NCBI GenBank assembly: GCA_934725745.1
Contig: CAKVCH010000054.1
Span: forward strand, 1-5,386
DNA: 5,386 nt
Reading direction: 5' to 3'
Source of the DNA: an uncultured Clostridia bacterium
GTDB taxonomy: Bacteria > Bacillota > Clostridia > Christensenellales > UBA1242
Under the pieces are notes generated by a model that was not told the DNA's origin, did no database searches, and was given only the letters and a program-made list of their open reading frames with translations. Position numbers and translations under genes: made by a program. This document shows, one piece after another, positions 1-3,632 of the stretch. Within the stretch, counting starts at the first letter, position 1. Every line of letters begins with the position of its first letter.

Positions 1-78
1 GTGTTAATGAAGTTGATTAACACATGTACTAATAAGGTGTATCTGGCAATTTCGTGTAATGATTAACTTCATTACACG
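1..78. repeat. Cluster of inverted repeats at the left edge
   Basis: Two hairpin-forming palindromes lie 29 bases apart. The first pairs GTGTTAAT (1-8) with ATTAACAC (16-23) around a 7-base loop; the second pairs CGTGTAAT (53-60) with ATTACACG (71-78) around a 10-base loop. The arms are also related to each other: TAATGAAGTT (5-14) is the exact reverse complement of AACTTCATTA (65-74). Two local hairpins or one larger stem could therefore form. The cluster sits just upstream of the first gene, so an operator, a protein-binding origin element or a recombination site are all possible. The pairing is seen directly; the role is not known. Confidence 0.6.
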
Positions 79-87
79 ATTTTGTTT

Positions 88-99
88 AAAAGGGGGTGA
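88..99 (+). promoter_or_regulatory. Ribosome binding site that sets the start of the first gene
   Basis: AAAAGGGGGTGA is close to the ideal Gram-positive Shine-Dalgarno sequence AAGGAGGTGA. It lies about 6 bases before the TTG at 105. The GTG at 96 is part of this site and cannot be initiated from it, so the TTG is the better start. Confidence 0.75.
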
Positions 100-104
100 A
101 AACA

Positions 105-356
105 TTGGCATTTGTTACTGAAAACGGTTCTGTGCTTTTGAATCCAGCCGAAAAAGGGTTGAAGTACTCACTTGAGTTAAAGCATAAAAAAGCTTTGACT
201 AACATGGGTAAAAGAAAAATGGATAAAAAAACTGGCAAGCAGAAGAAATTAACAAAAGAACAACTTGCTTACAGAGCTGGTTACTTAGCTCACCAAAAGG
301 ATAGTAATAAAGTGTTTAGATCTAAGCATCCAAGATACAAGAGAAAAACTGGTTAA
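105..356 (+). CDS. Small basic conserved-looking hypothetical protein (83 aa)
   Basis: This short soluble protein is very rich in lysine and has no membrane segment or signal peptide. A start at TTG 105 is preferred over GTG 96 because the GGGGGTGA ribosome binding site then has proper spacing. The N-terminus (LLNPAEKG near residues 11-18) is followed by a lysine-rich linker (26-51), a likely helix LTKEQLAYRAGYL (49-61) and a strongly basic tail ending PRYKRKTG. The AYRAGYL...KDS pattern recalls small hypothetical proteins of gut Clostridia, but that is an impression and not a search result. The basic charge suggests nucleic-acid binding (inference). It is followed 14 bases later by the PemK-like gene with its own ribosome binding site, so the two probably share a transcript. 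It does not look like a typical acidic antitoxin. Function unknown. Confidence 0.85.
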   Translation: MAFVTENGSVLLNPAEKGLKYSLELKHKKALTNMGKRKMDKKTGKQKKLTKEQLAYRAGYLAHQKDSNKVFRSKHPRYKRKTG

Positions 357-370
357 AGGAGAATTTATAT

Positions 371-778
371 TTGAAAAGCAAAAGGTTTATACCTTGGGGG
401 CGAACTTTGACAACCAAAGATAATTATTTAGGCAAACAAAAGACAAAGTCTTGCAAAACAAGACCCGTTGTAGTAGTTGATACAAATAATGAAGATTTAG
501 CAGTTGTTCCCTTATCTTCAAAGAAAGGTGCTAATAGAACTGAGTTAAAAGGGTATAAAAATCCTAAGACTAAACAAAAGACATATTACAAGCACTATTT
601 AGAAATCGAAGATAATGAAGGTCACCCAATTAGAGTTAATGAAAAGTTTAGAGAAAATCATAAAAATATGGATGTCTCTCGAGAACAAGTCTTAGATATT
701 CGTCAAAAAATTTTAACACAAGCAAGAACTAAAGATAGGAATAAAAAATTGTTTGATAAATTTCATAGGAAAAAATAA
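371..778 (+). CDS. Basic protein resembling the PemK/MazF fold (135 aa)
   Basis: The TTG start is supported by AAAGGAG about 9 bases upstream. Residues 30-52 read TRPVVVVDTNN...LAVVPLSSKK, which matches the core pattern of PemK/MazF/CcdB-like proteins: an RP turn, a hydrophobic strand, then a second strand ending in P-[LI]-[ST]-S. In MazF ribonucleases the arginine of the RP turn and the Thr/Ser after the second strand are catalytic; here they would be R31 and S49 or S50. The rest fits loosely: QVLDIRQKIL (about 106-115) resembles the C-terminal helix of the family. Unlike standard MazF it has a 25-residue basic N-terminal extension, a lysine-rich middle and a basic tail (KKLFDKFHRKK). It may be a diverged endoribonuclease toxin or an inactive relative with another role. 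No standard antitoxin gene is adjacent. That the gene is real is well supported; the family assignment is moderate to weak. Confidence 0.88.
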   Translation: MKSKRFIPWGRTLTTKDNYLGKQKTKSCKTRPVVVVDTNNEDLAVVPLSSKKGANRTELKGYKNPKTKQKTYYKHYLEIEDNEGHPIRVNEKFRENHKNMDVSREQVLDIRQKILTQARTKDRNKKLFDKFHRKK

Positions 779-779
779 C

Positions 780-808
780 AAAAAAAATGACCGTGCTAAG
801 TGACGGTC
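780..808 (-). terminator. Intrinsic terminator for the minus-strand small RNA
   Basis: Read on the minus strand, GACCGT (808-803) pairs with ACGGTC (794-789) around an 8-base loop. One A and then eight T residues follow (787-780). This is a textbook Rho-independent terminator. On the plus strand the hairpin has no T tract after it, so it is oriented for minus-strand transcription. It ends two bases beyond the stop codon of the PemK-like gene (776-778). Confidence 0.82.
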
Positions 809-865
809 GTGCTTATAAACAAAAGTTATAAGCCTTACACATATAATGTGCAGTTCATTAAGAAC
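780..865 (-). ncRNA. Predicted structured small RNA, about 86 nt
   Basis: A consensus promoter (872-899) predicts a start at G865 and a terminator ends the transcript near 780. The RNA would consist almost wholly of four consecutive hairpins: GUUC/GAAC (865-853), CACAU/AUGUG (850-838), GCUUAUAA/UUAUAAGC with a CUUUUGU loop (833-811), and the terminator stem GACCGU/ACGGUC (808-789) with its U tail. Linkers are only 2 to 4 bases. There is no open reading frame with a ribosome binding site. The RNA is convergent with the PemK-like gene; read-through would make antisense RNA to it. Possible roles are a regulatory RNA, an RNA antitoxin or copy-control RNA, or a primer/hairpin complementary-strand origin of a single-stranded replicon. 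I do not recognise a known RNA family. Confidence 0.7.
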
Positions 866-871
866 ATTGTC

Positions 872-899
872 ATTATACCACTCCAAATATAAATGTCAA
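872..899 (-). promoter_or_regulatory. Consensus housekeeping-sigma promoter, minus strand
   Basis: On the minus strand TTGACA (899-894) and TATAAT (877-872) are both perfect hexamers separated by 16 bases. TGG directly before the -10 adds an extended -10 element. The predicted +1 is G865, the first base of the first RNA hairpin. It is by far the best promoter in the window, and no protein gene lies downstream of it in its direction. Confidence 0.85.
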
Positions 900-1058
900 C
901 CCTTTATAACAAAAAAGTTTCGACGTCGAACAAAATTTGCGTTCGGTCTTATTCGGTTACAATTTAATAGACTATAAGCCCTATGAAACTAGTAATAGGC
1001 ACACATTCAATAGTTTAAGTTGGGTATAAAAAGAAAAAGCCAATTAGTAAAAGAAAAT
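900..1058. promoter_or_regulatory. Probable control region and leader for the 1077-1762 genes
   Basis: This stretch has no credible gene. It holds the perfect 12-bp palindrome TTCGACGTCGAA (919-930), the inverted pair CGAAC (927-931) / GTTCG (941-945), and two TTCGGT direct repeats at 942-947 and 952-957, exactly 10 bp apart. Weak plus-strand promoter candidates are TTTGCG (936-941), 16 bases, TACAAT (958-963), and a -10-like TATAAG (973-978). A promoter for the downstream genes should lie here because the minus-strand unit separates them from the first two genes. The repeats look like an operator or iteron-type protein-binding site. The individual promoter calls are weak. Confidence 0.4.
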
Positions 1059-1076
1059 AAAGGAGAATTAAAAAAA

Positions 1077-1385
1077 ATGGCAAATAATGTAAAAAGAATG
1101 ATTAGTGAAGACGGAGTCGTCTTGGAAAAAATTTTTAAAAAGGCAACCGACGCGTTTACTGCTTCGGACGGACGCACCATCGGAGCGCAACCAGATAGAT
1201 ATGTTTTAAAATGTATAAGCGGTGAAACCTTTTCTAAAGATACTGGTTTTGGCAACTCGACAGTGCTCGAATATAAAACTGATAAAGCGACCTTTGATAA
1301 ATGTGTTGTGTACAGTCCTGTAAATGTTACATACGAGATGTCGAGCTTCGGCGTCAAAGCAGAGTCCGTCTTGCTAAAAAACTAA
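1077..1385 (+). CDS. Small soluble protein, possible single-stranded-DNA-binding type (102 aa)
   Basis: The ATG at 1077 is chosen because AAAGGAG lies about 12 bases upstream, giving 102 residues. The frame stays open upstream to TTG 1020, but that start has no ribosome binding site. There is no membrane segment or signal sequence. After a short basic N-terminus, predicted strands alternate with Gly/Asp turns: AFTASDGRTIG (26-36), DRYVLKCISGE (40-50), STVLEYKTD (61-69), KCVVYSPVNVTYEM (75-88) and a final strand near VKAESVLL (93-100). Length, all-beta character and position just before tiny membrane proteins recall the gene V-type OB-fold ssDNA-binding proteins of filamentous phages, but no signature motif proves it. 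Two cysteines (46 and 76) are present. Base composition is richer in CG dinucleotides than in neighbouring genes. Gene certain; function speculative. Confidence 0.88.
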   Translation: MANNVKRMISEDGVVLEKIFKKATDAFTASDGRTIGAQPDRYVLKCISGETFSKDTGFGNSTVLEYKTDKATFDKCVVYSPVNVTYEMSSFGVKAESVLLKN

Positions 1386-1402
1386 TTAAAAGGAGATAAG
1401 AT

Positions 1403-1600
1403 TTGGAAATTTTTAAAAATGTAATGCTAGTGCTTTTAGGAATGATTATCGCTGTCGGCGTCTTTTGCATTGTCGTCGCAATCGGTTGCGCGGTAAACGG
1501 CATTGGATTTGGACAACAGATAGCGCAATGGTTTGGCTCAAATTCAACGGAAACCGTTAAAGAAGCAATTGATGTCGCGTCCCACTTAATAGTTGGTTAA
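1403..1600 (+). CDS. Tiny membrane protein, coat- or holin-like (65 aa)
   Basis: The TTG start is supported by AAAGGAGATAAG 3 to 8 bases upstream; the next in-frame ATG (residue 8) would have a less favourable distance. Residues 7-31 form one long hydrophobic segment (VMLVLLGMIIAVGVF...), rich in small residues with GxxxG-like spacing. A glycine-rich turn (G33, G35, G37), QQIAQWFG and an amphipathic tail with S/T/E/K residues (46-65) follow. Few charges precede the membrane segment, so topology is uncertain. Size, single span and place between a small soluble protein and another tiny hydrophobic protein would suit a filamentous-phage coat protein, but a holin, a small pore-forming peptide or a membrane regulator would look alike. 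It begins 17 bases after the previous stop, so the two are almost certainly co-transcribed. GTC/GCG-rich codons match the gene upstream. Confidence 0.85.
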   Translation: MEIFKNVMLVLLGMIIAVGVFCIVVAIGCAVNGIGFGQQIAQWFGSNSTETVKEAIDVASHLIVG

Positions 1601-1603
1601 TGT

Positions 1604-1762
1604 ATGAAAAAAATATTTTTTTTAGTACTTATTATAGTTTTGGTAATATTATTTGGGACATTCCCCCTATCTATTCTTTCCAAAATCTTTGAGTATTTAG
1701 CAATTGCCCTTAAATGGCTTGCTAAAGTATTAAATTTATTTGGTTGGAATGGCATTATATAA
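1604..1762 (+). CDS. Very small hydrophobic protein translated after the 65-aa gene (52 aa)
   Basis: The protein starts MKKIFFLVLIIVLVILFG, which is two lysines and an unbroken hydrophobic run (residues 4-18) typical of a membrane anchor or signal peptide. After a P21 break there is a second, amphipathic and tryptophan-containing helix (about 24-46, with K27, E30, K37, K41), ending FGWNGII. The ATG is three bases after the TAA of the 65-aa gene and has no Shine-Dalgarno sequence of its own, so translation probably depends on termination of the upstream gene. A strong terminator begins 5 bases after its stop. Candidates are a minor coat protein like pVII/pIX of filamentous phages, a small toxin-like or bacteriocin-like membrane peptide, or a holin. 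The lack of a ribosome binding site leaves some doubt, but the highly organised hydrophobic sequence argues for a real gene. Confidence 0.7.
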   Translation: MKKIFFLVLIIVLVILFGTFPLSILSKIFEYLAIALKWLAKVLNLFGWNGII

Positions 1763-1767
1763 CAATT

Positions 1768-1811
1768 AAAGCACTATTAGACCCACTCCCTTTGTTTAAT
1801 AGTGCTTTTTT
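1768..1811 (+). terminator. Strong intrinsic terminator between the small-protein and surface-protein genes
   Basis: AAAGCACTATTA (1768-1779) pairs perfectly with TAATAGTGCTTT (1797-1808), and GAC/GTT extends the stem inward by three more pairs (one G-T) to an 11-base loop. A run of six T residues (1806-1811) ends it. No clear promoter fits in the 20-odd bases before the next ribosome binding site, so the downstream surface genes may depend on read-through. That would give high expression of the small proteins and low expression of the large ones. Confidence 0.9.
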
Positions 1812-1834
1812 AAATTTATTTAAAAGGAGAAAAA

Positions 1835-3112
1835 ATGAAAACTTTAAAAATTATAGGTAATTGTTGCTTAGTTTTCCTTGCAGTTATTGCCCTATTTATT
1901 TCCATTGCCTATATTTACTATCGTTTTTTTATTAAAGATAAAACCGTCGGTGTTAATTATATAAGTGACCAGTTAGCTGTTGATGTTATAAAATCTGATG
2001 ATTTATCTGAAGAAGAAAAATCAAAATACGACGAACGATGGTTTATGGAAATTAATTATTTTAGCAATAGTAAAAAGAACGGTATTATGTTACAAGAATT
2101 AAACTTTAATTATTTTACTGATTATACATTAACTTCTGACAAATATAGAGCAACGGGTATGCAATATGTAGGTGATTATAAGCATACACCTGTAAGAGTT
2201 AGTACGGAAAGTGAGTTAAATAATTATGTTTTTCCAGCATTTACCTATTATGATACTTGGGACGGAATTTCATATAACGGATATTATGGCAGTTATGCGA
2301 GTTTAAATTGCTTATTAAAACGCAGTACTTCTTTTACAATAAAACTTGACAACCGAGCTTTTGAAATCCAATTAGATAAATTTTGGACAAGAGAAAGTGG
2401 TTGGTGGATTTTTAAATCAGCAGAATCTTACTACTATACTTGGAGTGACTTGTTTGAGTCTGCAATGAAATCGGTCGTTAGCGCTAATGTTGGTTATGGT
2501 GATTATTATCTTGAAATGGATTTTAGTCAATTTTTCACAATAAAAGAATATGATTTAAAAAGTGGAAAATTAAAGGAAGACGATGTCACAAATATTATAA
2601 AAACATATGCACTTGTAAAAGTCCATTATGACGAAAATGGAGCAAAAAACAGCACACAATCTTTGTTTGGTAGTATTGAATGTAATCCCAAATACGATGT
2701 TGAAGATACAAAAATTGATACTACTTACTGGCAAGAGCGTATGGTTTATAACTTAACGGTAAAAGATTTTACTTATCGTTATAGTGATGTTTATAAAGGC
2801 TATTTTGCAAGTCTTAATTTAGACCTTAAAAAGATGTTTGCTGAGATGCCAAGGTCAAAAGTTAACATTTCTTTTAATCTACAATCACAGTATTTGATAG
2901 ATAAAAAAATCAATGTTATAGGGTTTGACTATAATGGTTTAGAAGATTTTGAAATTGACACTTTGACTATTGTTGGTAAAAGTCAAACTTTCTATTTGCT
3001 AGAAAAGTCACTTTACAATACTAATTTACAAACACTTAAGTACTCCAGTGGAATCACTCTTGATTTTTCTGAAAATGCAACAAATAACGAGTATGTGGGG
3101 GTGGTCTTATGA
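1835..3112 (+). CDS. Membrane-anchored extracellular protein of unknown family (425 aa)
   Basis: The ATG is preceded by AAAAGGAG at good spacing. Residues 1-33 give a lysine-flanked N-terminal anchor (MKTLKIIGNCCLVFLAVIAL..., then YYRFFIKDK), with no clear cleavage site. Everything after about residue 36 is hydrophilic, very rich in Tyr, Phe, Asp and Ser/Thr, and probably mostly beta-stranded. Examples are FPAFTYYDTWDGISYNGYYG (133-152), the W/Y cluster around 184-205 (ESGWWIFKSAESYYYTWSDL) and DYYLEMDFSQFF. I see no catalytic motif, cell-wall sorting signal, lipobox or known repeat. It overlaps the 170-aa gene by four bases (ATGA), so the two are translationally coupled and probably act together. 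In a filamentous-phage reading it occupies the place of the adsorption protein gene; otherwise it is a surface-exposed protein of unknown role. Confidence 0.94.
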   Translation: MKTLKIIGNCCLVFLAVIALFISIAYIYYRFFIKDKTVGVNYISDQLAVDVIKSDDLSEEEKSKYDERWFMEINYFSNSKKNGIMLQELNFNYFTDYTLTSDKYRATGMQYVGDYKHTPVRVSTESELNNYVFPAFTYYDTWDGISYNGYYGSYASLNCLLKRSTSFTIKLDNRAFEIQLDKFWTRESGWWIFKSAESYYYTWSDLFESAMKSVVSANVGYGDYYLEMDFSQFFTIKEYDLKSGKLKEDDVTNIIKTYALVKVHYDENGAKNSTQSLFGSIECNPKYDVEDTKIDTTYWQERMVYNLTVKDFTYRYSDVYKGYFASLNLDLKKMFAEMPRSKVNISFNLQSQYLIDKKINVIGFDYNGLEDFEIDTLTIVGKSQTFYLLEKSLYNTNLQTLKYSSGITLDFSENATNNEYVGVVL

Positions 3113-3621
3113 AATGGTACACATATTTAATTTGCTTAATTTTAATTATAGCGGGCACTTTATGTGGCATTCAACTTTATCGTGAAGTTAAAGCGGAAAA
3201 TTATGTTAATGGTTCAATTAACATTTCAAATAAGTTTAGTCAAGAAAGTTTTAGTTACTCTAGTACAAGCCTTGTATTTTATCACGATACATATGACGAA
3301 ACAGACTCTTATACATTTGATAAAGAATTATTAAAAGTTGAAAATTTTAATGGTAACGAGAAAGAATATCAAATTGTGCTTAACGATTATGTATTACTTA
3401 ATTCAGATATAAAAGCTGGCTCGGTTTTTTCTACAATTTCAATGGACTTTTATAACACTGACGGAGAAATCATTTGTTCCGCTACAATGCAAATATCTAT
3501 TAAATTTTTAAGCAATAAAACACAACTGACTTTTATTACTAAAGGTCAAGATAATGCAAGTTTTCTTGAACAATATTTTAAAGATAACGGCATTAGATTA
3601 AAAGTTATAGAAATTTTATAA
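3109..3621 (+). CDS. Membrane-anchored extracellular protein of unknown family (170 aa)
   Basis: The start ATG overlaps the previous stop (ATGA), with GGGGGTGG four bases upstream as ribosome binding site. Residues 4-23 (YTYLICLILIIAGTLCGIQL) form a single N-terminal membrane segment or uncleaved signal. The remaining 145 residues are hydrophilic with strand-like patterns such as SINISNKFS, SLVFYHDTYD, EYQIVLNDYVLL, FSTISMDFYN, SATMQISIKF and TQLTFITKG. A short terminal helix/strand (SFLEQYFKDNGIRLKVIEIL) closes it. The compact beta-rich ectodomain resembles the style of the 425-aa partner, and tight coupling implies fixed stoichiometry. No known family is recognised. It is followed 11 bases later by the coiled-coil adhesin, so all three likely form one surface module. 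Confidence 0.93.
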   Translation: MKWYTYLICLILIIAGTLCGIQLYREVKAENYVNGSINISNKFSQESFSYSSTSLVFYHDTYDETDSYTFDKELLKVENFNGNEKEYQIVLNDYVLLNSDIKAGSVFSTISMDFYNTDGEIICSATMQISIKFLSNKTQLTFITKGQDNASFLEQYFKDNGIRLKVIEIL

Positions 3622-3632
3622 AAGGAGAAAAT

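Noticed and set aside
1..78. dif-like XerC/XerD attachment site
   Set aside because: The arms do not match the Gram-positive dif or difSL consensus sequences as I know them.
1..86. Promoter for the first two genes
   Set aside because: TTGATT (13-18) and TGTAAT (55-60) are -35- and -10-like but wrongly spaced; no pair is convincing, and the promoter may lie left of the window.
835..858. Seven-codon peptide (MNCTLYV) inside the small RNA
   Set aside because: Its ATG is buried in the 5' hairpin and has no ribosome binding site; it is likely chance.
867..893. Possible plus-strand promoter TTGTCA-15-TATAAA overlapping the minus-strand promoter
   Set aside because: The spacer is short and the -10 imperfect; AT-rich sequence gives such matches by chance.
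983..1018. Eleven-codon frame starting ATGAAACTA
   Set aside because: It has no ribosome binding site and is too short to support.
1020..1076. Longer version of the 102-aa gene starting at TTG 1020
   Set aside because: No Shine-Dalgarno sequence precedes TTG 1020, and the extension contains the AAAGGAG site that serves ATG 1077.
1007..1357. Minus-strand open frame of 116 codons
   Set aside because: It lies almost wholly opposite the well-supported 102-aa gene, has no ribosome binding site, and its composition is that of an antisense shadow.
1600..1692. Alternative frame starting at the ATG that overlaps the TAA at 1598-1600
   Set aside because: It gives a 30-residue peptide without clear organisation, whereas ATG 1604 gives a coherent hydrophobic protein.
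3109..3112. UGA read as tryptophan (Mycoplasma-type code)
   Set aside because: Tryptophan is encoded by TGG throughout. Reading through the TGA at 3110-3112 adds only a few residues before a stop, while ATGA overlap with the next gene is a normal junction.
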